64,000 bases of DNA from Eledone cirrhosa (Eukaryota; Mollusca; Cephalopoda; Octopoda; Eledonidae): the NCBI GenBank assembly GCA_964016885.1, contig OZ024740.1:301365786-301429785 (forward strand), read 5' to 3'. Shown piece by piece: positions 34,220 through 46,420 of this stretch; positions within the stretch are counted from its first letter, which is position 1; each line of letters starts with the position of its first letter. The position numbers and the translations under genes were made by a program. The notes beneath the pieces are model-generated. The model worked only from the letters and a program-made list of their open reading frames with translations, searched no databases and had not been told where the DNA came from.

Positions 34220-35098
34220 TTTCTTCCGATCTCATTTCATATGTATTACATATTTTAGAAATATAGGCTATTCAGTTATATAATGGTAAAACATTACATG
34301 TGGCAATTACAAAATTATTTATAAATTGTATGATGATATTTAGAAATACAATGTATTTACCACATGTTTCCTTTACTTTGAAGTTATATGGCAACCCCTC
34401 TTTTATTTCTGTTAAACTTTGGAATTTCGTTTTTCATTGTTTTTCTGCTTTTCATTTCGGCAGGCCACAAATGCTACTGTTGATTTGATTGGAAGCAAAC
34501 GTATGGAAGGTGGCATGGTCTATAATTGGAGAGCTCCTGAATTTAGTTTTCGGGTAGTGCTGTTTGTGACTGTAAAGATATCCTTAGAAATATGTTTCCT
34601 CCAAATAAACCATTTAAACAATCAATTTGTATAGAGAAATGTTTTCAGTCTCATTCGTTATTTAGACATACTCACAAAAACAATGGAATTGTTTTCTTTT
34701 GTTTTGTTTTTTTTCAGTCGCTGGTTTAGAATGGAGAGCTAGAATATATTCTATTCATTTAAACACTAAAATTCGTCATACATGCCTTCGATTCAAATTA
34801 CGTAATCACAGATATTTTTAAAAATAAAAAAATATTTTTGCTGTCAATGTAAACAAACAAGACGTGACCGCTAGAACCACGAGGTCACTCATAATTGACA
34901 AAACTACCTGTCGCCAGCTTGTCTTCGCCCAAAGCCAGTCACAATTGTTGCCTGCTGACAGGAAGAGACAAGGAAGAAGAAAAAAATATTAAATACAAAA
35001 GTTGAAATGACTAATCAATATCTTAATGAGTAAATTTAAATTCCCCGTCGTTCTTAGAAAAATCGCCCGTAAAAGATTTTTATGACGTGGTATCGTGA
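33555..35098. other. Spacer with microsatellites
   Basis: Contains a T-run near 33581-33594, (GA)n at about 33765-33790, (TA)n at 33855-33887 and (ACT)n, about 13 units, at 34180-34217. ORFs near 34300-34634 are short and unrecognised. Confidence 0.5.
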
Positions 35099-35217
35099 TA
35101 TGAATCAACTTTTATATCACGATTTGCATAATATACACACACACACACGCACACTCACACATATGTATGCACGCATAGACACACACACTCACACACACAA
35201 ACATACACACACACACG

Positions 35218-35270
<53 letters not shown>

Positions 35271-35567
35271 ATGTAATCTGAGTTTTGGGAATATTAATAA
35301 TAATATTCGATTCGTTTCCAATTATGCAAACAAGCCTCTTTTTAAACGCATGTTAGTAGAATGAGCCCCTCATTCTTGCTCTTGTGTTGGCATGTAAACA
35401 GAACTGGAGACACTAATGTTTCTGGATGGAACCATTCATCAGTACTGTTCACTCTTCACCTGCCAACTGTCATAATTAGTGAAAATATATGATATTTTCG
35501 AAAGTATACAGTGACTGATTGGCCTGATTTGCATATGAGCAGACTGAAATACATAAACGAAGTAGGT

Positions 35568-35660
<93 letters not shown>
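35099..35660. repeat. CA and TA microsatellites flanking ~290 bp of unassigned sequence
   Basis: (CA)n-rich at 35133-35222, (TA)n at 35223-35270, unassigned 35275-35565, (AC)n at 35566-35588 and (TA)n to 35660. The middle segment includes GGCCTGATTTGCATATGAG, similar to CAGCCTAATTTGCATATG in the 19.9-kb repeat. Confidence 0.7.
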
Positions 35661-35662
<2 letters not shown>

Positions 35663-35782
35663 GAAACGGCTTGATCTCAGCCGTCGGATCCTACTCGTTC
35701 CTATTACCCACTCTACTACGCTAAGTATTGAGTACTTTGGTGCGTTATTGTCCATCTGGTTCCTTACCACATTTCCTTCGTT
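35661..35782. mobile_element. TA-embedded hairpin repeat family, copy 3 (half hairpin)
   Basis: Starts AGAAACGGCTTGATCTCAGC and continues CTATTACCCACTCTACTACG to CCTTCGTTATATA. One hairpin arm is missing; (TA)n abuts both ends. Confidence 0.85.
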
Positions 35783-35837
35783 ATATATATATATATATAT
35801 ATATACATATGGGTGTGTGTGTATATGTATACATACT

Positions 35838-36185
35838 TCGTTTTTGTATATATTTTGCAATATTTCGTATCTGACTGAAAACGTGTGTTGATACAGATAT
35901 TGTTAATGTTTAGGAGGTCATGCTGCAAATACAAATACACGTAACCCTTGCTTTTCACTTCAATTTATTACAATTTTCCCGTTTTTGGTTTAATAACTAG
36001 GACAGACAGAAAGTAAGAAATTAGTTCTTCGAATGGCCACAGAATGTGTGAAGAAAGAGATTTGACAACAAATAAACAACCATTAGGTTATTAAACAAAC
36101 CAACTGGAAAGTTGTTATAGATTGAATTGAAAGGCAACTGGTGCGTGTGATTGTATTGGCAGCATGACCTTCCCAACGCAGTGTA
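35838..36185. repeat. Orphan family A 5'-end structure, diverged
   Basis: CGTATCTGACTGAAAACGTG, CAGATATTGTTAATG and GGAGGTCATGCTGC match the family A terminal repeat. After a spacer, GAAAGGCAACTGGTGCGTGT and TATTGGCAGCATGACC give the inverse copy, reproducing the direct-plus-inverted 5' arrangement without any ORF. Confidence 0.7.
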
Positions 36186-36694
36186 TTGCCGTTTGCTCGA
36201 AGCATATTTGAATAGGAAATAGGAATTTAAATAATTGTAAAACCATACAATGCATTAAGATATTAAATATGCCAAGATAATGATAGAATCTAACCATAGA
36301 AAATTTAATTGTCCCAAATATTTGCTAAGGTAAGATTATGTCGTTATGTTGGCACCTTTATTTTGCTAATGCAATGTGTCCTTGGATATATGACTACAGC
36401 GTAATTAGGAGGTGTGACCACTAGTTGTTTTAGTAGGTAACCACCGCGTAGAATTTTTTCGGAGAAAATACTGCCTAGGTTAAAGAGTCATTTATATGTG
36501 TGTGTTTATAGCAGAATGAAATCAAACGTCAGAGATAGGCAGTTGATTAGGTAACTGTTTAACGATTTTTTCGGAGGGTTCATTGAACTTTGCAGATCGT
36601 TATATCGACCGGGGTGGTAGTAGCTACGTTTGTATCTAATTTTAGTCTTGAAATTCTTGTTCGATAGGCCGTCCTCTTCAGAAACACTAATATG

Positions 36695-36700
<6 letters not shown>
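36186..36700. other. AT-rich spacer, nothing recognised
   Basis: No supported gene or repeat family. The ORF at 36506-36862 minus runs into the TA tract and is not a credible gene. Confidence 0.45.
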
Positions 36701-36702
<2 letters not shown>

Positions 36703-36760
<58 letters not shown>

Positions 36761-37200
36761 TATGTATACGTACATACTTATATGTATACAGACGTACAGT
36801 AGTATATATACATATACATACATACACACATATATATATCTACGTATGGGTTTACCGAACATTTATTATAATGGTAGGTTTGTTTGTAAACAAACAGCCC
36901 GAATTAATAGCCGTACAGTGTTCGGCAACAGTCGTTGCCATTTTGTTCAACACTGACAAAGAAACGATGAACAACTTTCTAGCTCATTAGCTGTCATCAG
37001 CATCGTATACCTTCCTGTCAGTTGATTGAACGTTTGAAAGTATATACTTTCCTTATGCATATTAACGGCTGAGCAGCCTAATTTGCATATCTAGTGGGTT
37101 AGTCGGCCGGGCGTACCAAAAACGATAAATGCAAAACATGAAATTTCATTTCTCACTCTTAGTACGGCAGAGTGAGAAATGAAATTTCATTTTTTCCATT
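36703..37200. mobile_element. ~420-bp dispersed repeat, copy 3, with TA flank and terminal palindrome
   Basis: (TA)n at 36703-36755, then AAGTATGTATACGTACATAC and the same body as at 19.55 kb (CCGAACATTTATTATAATG, TTCAACACTGACAAAG, TAACGGCTGAGCAGCC, GGCCGGGCGTACC). It ends in a hairpin of GAAATTTCATTTCTCACTC and its inverse at about 37139-37193. Unlike the 19-kb locus it is a single copy. Confidence 0.8.
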
Positions 37201-37212
37201 TATATATATATA

Positions 37213-37334
37213 TAAAATAATTAAGTCAAATATGTAAAATTTGGCTTCGTTTATTATAATTAATAGATATACTGCTATATATATAAGTTATAATAAACAA
37301 ACCCAAATTTTACATATTTGACTTAATTATTTTA
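37213..37334. repeat. 122-bp foldback repeat
   Basis: The arm TAAAATAATTAAGTCAAATA... from 37213 pairs with ...TATTTGACTTAATTATTTTA ending 37334, about 48 bases per arm, with TATATATAAG-type loop sequence. Confidence 0.85.
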
Positions 37335-37442
37335 CATTACTCCGGAGTAAACAAACCAAGTTGCGTACTTCGTCGAGTGATCCAATCTGCATACTGACGT
37401 ATCGGTAAACAACCTATATATACTCAGTATATATATATATAT

Positions 37443-38515
<1,073 letters not shown>

Positions 38516-38591
<76 letters not shown>
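38516..38591. repeat. (TA)n tract
   Basis: About 75 bases of TA dinucleotides directly downstream of the hammerhead-bearing segment. Confidence 0.96.
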
Positions 38592-38593
<2 letters not shown>

Positions 38594-38903
38594 CGATACA
38601 TTTAACATGTATGTGTGACCATTGGATTTGGGTTCCAGTTATGACAATCACAATATATTGGAGGAAGCTGTTCATAATATCGTACATTTCAATTATATAT
38701 GAAGCGGCAAAAGTATATCACTGGTAATGATCTCATTGAAATGTTGTACTGTGTTGAATGTTCCTGGTATTATAGCTGGTTGAGATATATTTCCTAAGTA
38801 ACCATGCCTTTAGAGGCTGAATCAATTATTTCATAATATTCGTGCATAATAATTATCATCTTTCTTTGTTCTTATTTTTGTTTATCCTAAAATTGATATT
38901 ACG
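38592..38903. other. AT-rich spacer, nothing recognised
   Basis: No ORF, RNA or repeat family recognised. Confidence 0.5.
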
Positions 38904-38904
38904 C

Positions 38905-39045
38905 TGTGAATTGGCAGAGTAGCTTGAACGTCGGATATAATGTTTTGCGGTATTCCTTTTGGATCTCTGAACATTTCTGGTCTCAAATCCCGCCGAGGTC
39001 GACTTTGCCGTTCATTTTTTCGAGGTCTATAAAAAAGTGCCAGTA
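38905..39045 (+). mobile_element. tRNA-derived SINE, 5' part, third type
   Basis: Head GAATTGGCAGAGTAGCTTGA (A-box-like), GGTCTCAAATCCCGCC (B-box-like), then GAGGTCGACTTTGCCG and TCGAGGTCTATAAAAAAGTG. This resembles the octopus SINE type whose tail carries CAATTTGGGGG, of which a separate tail fragment lies at 40566. The 3' half is missing here. Confidence 0.8.
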
Positions 39046-40560
39046 TAGAACTAGAATCGATTCTTCTATATCTCCTTCCCCTTTCCATTTTCTCTCTCTC
39101 TCATTCCATTCTTTCCCGAAGAAACCTGGGAGAAGATGGGTACCATCAGGTTTTAAATAGACCTTAAAACACCGTATGTTAATACGGCACCCGTACTACT
39201 CCCTCGGGAGTTACGGGTCCACGCATGTAAAGTTGATATTGATCGAATATATATATATCATCAAATGTGATCTAGATGTGACAATCCTACTTACATTCTG
39301 ATATAGGGTATGTATGATAGAATTCCGCTAGCTATATATGTGTTGTTACCTAAGGTGGTATTAAATAATGTTTTGCAAATCTATCGGAATTATTTAGCAA
39401 TGTTATCGGAACACATAATTATTTGATGTTAACAGACGTCATGTACCTTCTATATGAATGTTTACTTACTTCTAGCATAATAATTATTCTTTTAGATTTT
39501 AGTCTAGAAGAGAGTTAGACAATAACCTTTACAATTGGGGGACATGTTTTGAACAAAACCAACGAAAGCCTTCCTATATAAGTTTCATCTGAAAATACCA
39601 AATTCCACACCACGAAGAAATAAAAAAAACAATAGATTTGTTCTTATCGAGAATCCCTTTTTGTATATCATGCATTGAATGCATTGGGCTATTCAACAAT
39701 TCGGTATATATGCTTTTTGAATGTGAATGACATGACAAATTATATGACTGAATAAAGAATGAAATCGGATTAAAACGAAGACAACAATTAGAAAAGTATC
39801 AAATTAAACAGCCAAAATATTCTTAAATAATATTTGAGAATGGATGTGTGGGATGAAAGCGAATTAACTGTAGAAAAGTTGGGAACAAAATCGAATTTTT
39901 CTGATGTCAATATAGTGGTTAAATTAAGTAGATTTATAAATAGGTCAGGAAAATTGATTTGTGAATCAATTGAATTATAGAAAAGCAGGTCTAAAGAATT
40001 AAACTAATATAAATAGAATAACAATGGTGTGTAAGACTTACTTTCTCTTAAATTTCTTTGCTTTCATTGATACACACACATAAACATATGCTTAAATATT
40101 CAAAGGCACATTCATCCTCAAATGTATGGCTATATATGCAAACCCAAACGTAAGCATACACACACAAATATGATCAATCAAACGAAGACACACACCTATT
40201 ATATTCATACAGGGAAACTCTCAACTATGTCCCCACGCAATATGTAAAGACACATTTTTATCTACACAGCCTCAGTAGTTTTCGTTTGATCTTCATTCTG
40301 TCATTCATTTATGGAAACTTTTCGTAAAAGTGCAAACATCTATATTTGAATGTCAGTCTAAGTATGTAAATCATTTTTAAAAGTGATCTCATTAATACAT
40401 GTATCCATTTTTGTCAAGACCTGATTGATGTGATTTATCTTGTATAAAATTTCCTTTAATGAATATTTATCTATTCCGTTGATGTTCTCTTTTAAAATAT
40501 ACGAAGGGAAATAGAAAGGCAGTTTGCAGTTTTGTAAACGGAATAAATGATATTCTAATA
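39046..40560. other. AT-rich spacer, nothing recognised
   Basis: A short TC-rich patch lies near 39060-39120. The rest is AT-rich unique-looking sequence with no supported gene. Confidence 0.5.
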
Positions 40561-40565
40561 ATGGT

Positions 40566-40735
40566 TTCTTATTTAGGCACAAGGTCAGCAATTTGGGGGT
40601 AGGGAAAAGTCGATGAAATTGACGCCAGTGCGTTACTGGTACTTTGGGCCCATTTTATTTTATTTTTTTTTTTGAAATTCTTAGAGCGATGGGTTCTACT
40701 ACTGTTATTATATACTATGCTACCAACGCCCTACT
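40566..40735 (-). mobile_element. SINE tail fragment, third type
   Basis: GGCACAAGGTCAGCAATTTG, GGGGTAGGGAAAAGTCGATG and CGCCAGTGCGTTACTGGTAC are the reverse complement of the tail of the GAATTGGCAGAG-type SINE. It decays into a T-run after about 40655. Confidence 0.75.
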
Positions 40736-41413
40736 AGTAGATATGTGCTATATTGTTGCTACATGGTTTGCTGGAAACAATGACCCTTCCATCTGTGGTA
40801 TTTCTGTTTGAGTCATAGATGGTGGTTGATAGGTGTAGAGTTTGTAAACGTTTGGAGTAGTGAACGTTGACGATATCCTTATTTCTATTCATAAGCATAG
40901 GTTCTATTTCACCAGCAAGAGGTTTTTTTATGTGCTTTGTGTTTTGTTTCATGCTTATCTAGTGCGTTTATATAGTAATTTGCCTTGCTTTCGAAAATGA
41001 AATGCTTTGCCGACAACATAGACATTTTCCTAGATACTCTGTCAACTATAGCCTCAATTCATGCCCTAGCTAACTTACATAAGTTCGTCAATTAATTAAT
41101 GGTAGGCGGAGAAAATGACACGGCTGAGGTTTAAGATCCTATCAGGGATATATAGTATTTTTTTTTAAATTTACTATTTCTAATATTATTCCGAAATATG
41201 TGAAGAATTTGATATTCATTTTCTTTTTCTTATCTAGGGTGATATAGTAGTGTTTAATGAGAGTACACACTTCTAGCCATTTCCAGAATATGCACTTAAT
41301 TTGGAGGAGGATATATAAGCTAAATATGTCTGTAAGATTGGCTAGGATAATAGAAACTATGATGATATAATGAAATGACTGATTTTGAGTACGGGACACC
41401 GCTGCTCTTAAGC

Positions 41414-41448
<35 letters not shown>

Positions 41449-41503
41449 ACATTTTTCCGATTCCACTCCACCCTTTCCTTCAATCTATCATATTTCTAAT
41501 TCT
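40736..41503. other. AT-rich spacer with a TA tract
   Basis: (TA)n at 41414-41445. ORFs at 40734-40952 minus and 41142-41483 minus have no recognised domain. Confidence 0.45.
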
Positions 41504-41622
41504 TATTCTGATGAAGAACAAGCGTCCGGAACGTTACGTCCCTCTTCCTGCTATTTCAACCATTAACATGTTATATTTCTTCAATCTACTGTACCGATTG
41601 TGTTGTTACTTTTGTTACCATT

Positions 41623-41640
<18 letters not shown>
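41504..41640 (+). repeat. Family C terminal segment with decayed hammerhead core
   Basis: CTGATGAAGAACAAGCGTCC then GGAACGTT: the first box is intact, but stem II has a mismatch (GAAC/GTCC) and GAAA reads GGAA. ACTGTACCGATTGTGTTG follows at about 41588, as in the 23.6-kb copy. Confidence 0.6.
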
Positions 41641-41662
<22 letters not shown>

Positions 41663-41781
41663 TATACACACACATATAAATTATGGCCTGGTATAGCGCA
41701 ACGTCCTGTATTTGCAATATTCTTATTGAACTTCTGCGTCGAATGTATATACGTATATATGTATAAATATTTTTATCTCTT

Positions 41782-41823
<42 letters not shown>

Positions 41824-41826
<3 letters not shown>

Positions 41827-43320
41827 TAGCAGTGGTACCCGGCGTTGCACGGGATAAGGTATTTTGGAACGCGGGCCGTGAACAGACCTAATCGTGGAAA
41901 AACGGCATGCCTCGACAATATGTAAAGAAAATAAACCGAATACTCTGATAGCTGGATAATCTTTAATATTTTGCTCGTGAAGATTGAAAAAATGCAGGTT
42001 TTCACGGAACGTGGGACCTAGGGCATCAAGAAAATTATGTTTTTGTTATGTGCATAATATGGCTTGCAATTTCAGGAAAATCGGCTAGACGTAACGCCTA
42101 AAATAAGCCCTAAAAAGCTGAAAACATGAATGTTTTTACCTAATGCGGACCCTAGGCCATAAGAAGTTTGGATTTTCTTTGCTCACGGTATGAAGAATAG
42201 AGTGACTAATACATCGTTACAATTTCAAGGAAATGGATCTGAGGTAACGCGTCAAAACAGCCCTTAAAACTGAAAAACGCAGTTTTTCATCTGTGCTCTA
42301 GGGGATCAACAAGTTGAATTTTTTATGTGCATAACACTCCCTGAAACATAACGCCGGCCGCCAACAGACCTAATCGTGGAAACACTGCATTCCTGGACAA
42401 TATGTAAAGAAAATAAACCGAATACTCTCATGCAATTATTATTAGGTATGCTTCTCCTTCCACGTGGAGAAAATTGGCTTGGTGCTTTTGTACTTTAATA
42501 AAGTGGCATGAGTCAGCAGGACAGATGTCACCACTTATGTTAGAGAGAAGTCTGCAATGCTTGAGCAAGGCATGACGGGCAATCGGACAACATGTGGAGC
42601 CTTCTCGATGGAGTCCACCGCACCTTATTAAGTAAACGCAACTGGACAAATGTTTACCAAAGTGTACGTATAATTTAACAAATTTAAAGAGACGTGTGCG
42701 TGTTCACTGGCAGCCCTGAACGAAAGGGTCGCCATCAGCTATTTCAAGGGCCCTTAAAAGGGCCGTGTAAGCCGCTCACTGACACAACAATTTCAAGTGG
42801 TGGCCCTAAAAAGGGCCATGTGAGCGTTCACTTGTAGCCGTTAATAGTGATTTTGACTGCGTTCTCTAACATTTGGAGGGTGTTACGGTTGCTTCCACTG
42901 GTACCCTTTAGAATGAATCAGAATGCATTTGCGGTCCGTTTAACAGCCATACATTGACGCGCCGAGTGCGATGCAGACAACCAAACGTACAGACATATAT
43001 TATAAGGGCATGTTCTAGACGAAGAGGGAATTGTGGGAAGTGACGTAATGCATACAGCCAGACATACAGACAGATATTATAACGGCGCGATGTTATATGT
43101 ATGTAAAAAGAGAAAGACTGAGAATTATAGAGAGAGATCGCTAAATCGGCTGATGCGGTCCCTAGGCCATTGCAAATTTGAAATTTATTTCGCTCAGAAC
43201 TTTCCCTGAAACAAAAGTATTACATGTGTAAAGTTTGAAAACAGCCCGTTGAGTGCTTCTCTAGTTTCAGGGATTCAAACTCACACACACACAGACAGAC
43301 ATATGTGTTATATATATATA
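41824..43320 (-). mobile_element. Candidate non-autonomous Helitron, minus strand
   Basis: On the minus strand the 3' end reads CCCGTGCAACGCCGGG (hairpin), then about eight bases and CTAG with a T following, the classic Helitron-like terminus. On the plus strand this is ACTAGCAGTGGTACCCGGCG at 41824. A direct repeat of ~75 bp (CAGACCTAATCGTGGAAA ... AAAATAAACCGAATACTCT) occurs at about 41881-41950 and 42368-42432. The other end is inferred at the CACACACAGACAGACATATG / TA region near 43320. No Rep gene. Confidence 0.45.
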
Positions 43321-43670
43321 TAAATAATTGCCTTAACACACAATCCTAACTAATATATTGCACATACAGGGCGTTGTCATTTACATAAATCACTTTCTTG
43401 GGAAGTGAACGTCTTAACCACGCAGCAATCATTATGCATGAATTTAAGCAATCAAACCTTTTAGAAGTTTATTGTGACACAAGATAATAGCTGCAGCGTT
43501 TGGGGTGATATATAAGGCTACGTATTTCTATTTGATTTCATTACATTTATTTTCAAATCTCTGTGTTGCGTGCAGGCTATTATTAATATATATTTGATTA
43601 GGCTTTAAATTTCACTACATATAATCATATATCCGGCAGCTAAAATAGAGAGAGAGCAGGGTGTGAGAGT
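43321..43670. other. Spacer, nothing recognised
   Basis: AT-rich sequence between the Helitron-like element and the next SINE; no gene seen. Confidence 0.45.
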
Positions 43671-43672
43671 GA

Positions 43673-43775
43673 GTTAACTTTGCCTTTCAACCTTACGGGC
43701 TCGATCAAATGAAGTTCCTGTAATGCACTGGGATAATTGCTGGCCTTGTGCCAAACTTAGAAACAATTATTATAA
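43673..43775 (+). mobile_element. Cephalopod tRNA-derived SINE, 3' half
   Basis: GTTAACTTTGCCTTTCAACC, TACGGGCTCGATCAAATGAA, GGGATAATTGCTGGCCTTGT and the AAACAATTATTATAA tail. The tRNA-like head is absent. Confidence 0.88.
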
Positions 43776-43789
43776 TCTCGCGCCTGCTA

Positions 43790-43945
43790 CTACTTCTCAT
43801 TTCTCGTCTACTTCACGGCCACACATTCCTGATAGGGTCGTCGGGGCAGAGTCTTCAAACGCTCCTTCCAGAGGATCCCGTCAGAAGTAATATTCTGCAA
43901 CTGATCAGGCTCAGTCCCTAAACCAGCCAAGCTATTGCATGTTAG
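43790..43945 (-). pseudogene. LINE ORF2 C-terminal fragment
   Basis: The minus strand reads NSLAGLGTEPDQLQNITSDG, then ILWKERLKTLPRRPYQE and a stop. The pattern GLGxEPDxLQ..SDG.LWKERL..LPRRP is the C-terminal end found in several animal LINE families; the clade cannot be fixed. A related fragment lies at 46080-46420. Confidence 0.65.
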
Positions 43946-44279
43946 CCATCCATATTACTGAAAAGTTTATTTAGATATTTTTCCAAATGTTTCGTAAAGA
44001 TTTTCATAAAGATTTTAGTAAATATTGAAAAAGAGAGAGAAATAATTCAACCTTATCTTACATGTTTTCGCCTCTTGTATATGAAGAATTAACATATTAA
44101 AATTTCTTAAATAATGACAAAAGGAAATGAACGCATTCATAATGACATTAAGATTAAACGAGTGTTAACGTTTGAATAAGAAATGGTAATTTATAATCTT
44201 AATAGCGGATACAGGAAATGTGATACATATGTATCTTCATTGAGATTAACTTACATGGTGTGACCTCATCTCCCTCACA

Positions 44280-44314
<35 letters not shown>

Positions 44315-45310
44315 GTGTGTGTGTAAGTATATATATATACATATATATATATACCACCCTTTAATTTTCAGAGATAGATAGACACACGTAAAATACAGGT
44401 CAATATATGCCCTTCACGGTAATATATTTATATGTGTGTGTGTGCGCGTGAAAGTGTATACGTGTGTGGTGTGTGCATGCTTATGCATAAATATATATAA
44501 ATACGTATAAATACCTTTGCACATGTCGATATGCGTGCGTGTTCTGCGTTTCCGTTATAAACACACGGATATGTCACTTCAGATGTGTTCACAGAATTGT
44601 CGGTTTTGGCATATATCTCAATAGTTGAAGCTTTGATGTTAAAACATCGGCATCAATATTGGCGTCTACGCTCTAGTAGCTACAAACAAAGAACGTATTC
44701 TTAAGTGAAAGATATTGATGTAAATAGTGAAGTGAAAATTGCTTATTGCTAATCATTCAAGATGTGAAGTCTTATATGGTGATGTTAATAAGTTATATTA
44801 ACGTAACTTTAAAACTTTGCAAATATTGTTCACCAAGGATTAGATTGCTCGAAGAAAAACTGAATTATATTCGTCTGAAAATTTCAAATGCGGCATTATT
44901 TTAAGGGAGGGAAATGAAGCCTGTATGCCAGTTTCTTATTAACACGTCAAAAATTGTTAGAACTCCGCATATGGGACACAATGCAGCGGCAGCGTTATTA
45001 AATTATAAATATATCAAGCATAATATAAAAAAAATAAGCGCAGGGAAAGATAGAATACCTTGCAACTCGACCGAAATGTTATCATGGTCACCAATCCATG
45101 ATACGGAAAATGTGAGCGGTACAATCGAGGAGAGTACATTTGGATCAGTGAAGACAATGAGGCAAAATAATACTGCAAGAAATTTGTTCTACTCAGTAAC
45201 TAGACTGAAAAGTTAATGTATATCCAGATTTCTCTCCCATAATGCTGTTGAGCTTTCATCAATACTTGTGTTAGTATTAAAAACGCATCCTGAAACGAAT
45301 GAAATATCTT
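43946..45310. other. AT-rich spacer with small microsatellites
   Basis: TA/TG tracts at 44280-44355 and 44435-44500. A 100-codon ORF at 44914-45216 (plus) has no recognised domain and may be chance. Nothing else supported. Confidence 0.45.
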
Positions 45311-45312
45311 TC

Positions 45313-45560
<248 letters not shown>

Positions 45561-45608
45561 CTCTGCGACGCAGTAAACGACTAGATAACACATCGTGGGA
45601 GTACTCAA

Positions 45609-45826
45609 TTCATATGTTAATAATTGTTTCTACTTTTGGCACAAGGCCAGCAATTATCCCAGTGTATTACTGGTGCTTTATTTCATCGACTCCGTAAAGA
45701 TAAACGGCAAAGTTAACATCGGCGCTATTTGAACTCAGACCATAAAGGGACGTATCTCTTTGCTGCGAAGCATGGCGTCCGACCCTTTACTAATACTGCC
45801 AATCCAGCGCCCTTCATATGTTAATA
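45609..45826 (-). mobile_element. Cephalopod tRNA-derived SINE with target-site duplication
   Basis: A near full-length reverse copy bounded by the 14-base direct repeat TTCATATGTTAATA at 45609-45622 and 45813-45826. Inside are TTGGCACAAGGCCAGCAATT, GGCAAAGTTAACATCGGCG and ACTAATACTGCCAATCCAGC. The intact duplication defines the element ends, including CAGCGCCC at the tRNA-like side. Confidence 0.93.
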
Positions 45827-46079
45827 TTACCCACAGATTACTATCATAATCAAAGTGGATGTCTCGATTCGGTTGCTGTAAATGCTGTGTTTGTAGGCGA
45901 TAAGGTATATCATAAATTAATTAGTATATTTAGTTGTATATCTCTACATACATTATATTGCTAAATCCCAGGTAGAAGCCAAATCAACTCCAGCAGAGTA
46001 AACTCGTTTGTAGTACAAAAGATGTCTGGCTTTGGTTGATATATGAATTCCTCTACACGATCTCTGGATTAAGGATACG
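45827..46079. other. Short spacer, nothing recognised
   Basis: AT-rich sequence between a SINE and a LINE fragment; no feature supported. Confidence 0.4.
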
Positions 46080-46420
46080 CGATATAGGGCCTATTTTGGA
46101 GATCACCAACTTGCTCCAGCTAGAGCCACTACCCCTCCGATTTATTGAGAGGTAGCATCTCCGATACTATAGGCATGTGATAAGAATAAGTTAGGAAATT
46201 ATGACTGGAATGATATTACGGCCACTGACCCAGGGATAGAACCCGCGCAATATCGTTGGCTAACATCCAGGAGCTTGACTGGTCCCGATTTGGGATCAAG
46301 CCGGTTAATTTATAGACTGTTGCTTCTGACAGGACACGCTTGTTGAAGATTATGCCCGACGACCATCTCAAGAATATGTGGGCGAAGAAGAAGAAAACGA
46401 AAAATATTTATTGAAAATTG
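46080..46420 (+). pseudogene. LINE ORF2 C-terminal fragment
   Basis: From about 46237 the frame reads AISLANIQELDWSRFGIKP, a stop, then TVASDRTRLLKIMPDDH and a Lys-rich end before TGA. An upstream shifted frame gives LRYYRHVIR. The WSRFGI...VASDRT pattern is the LINE C-terminus also seen at 43790. It is truncated by the tandem array that follows. Confidence 0.65.

Noticed and set aside
44914..45216. 100-codon ORF, possible gene
   Set aside because: No recognised domain, no related frame nearby and no splice or promoter context; length is plausible by chance in this much sequence.
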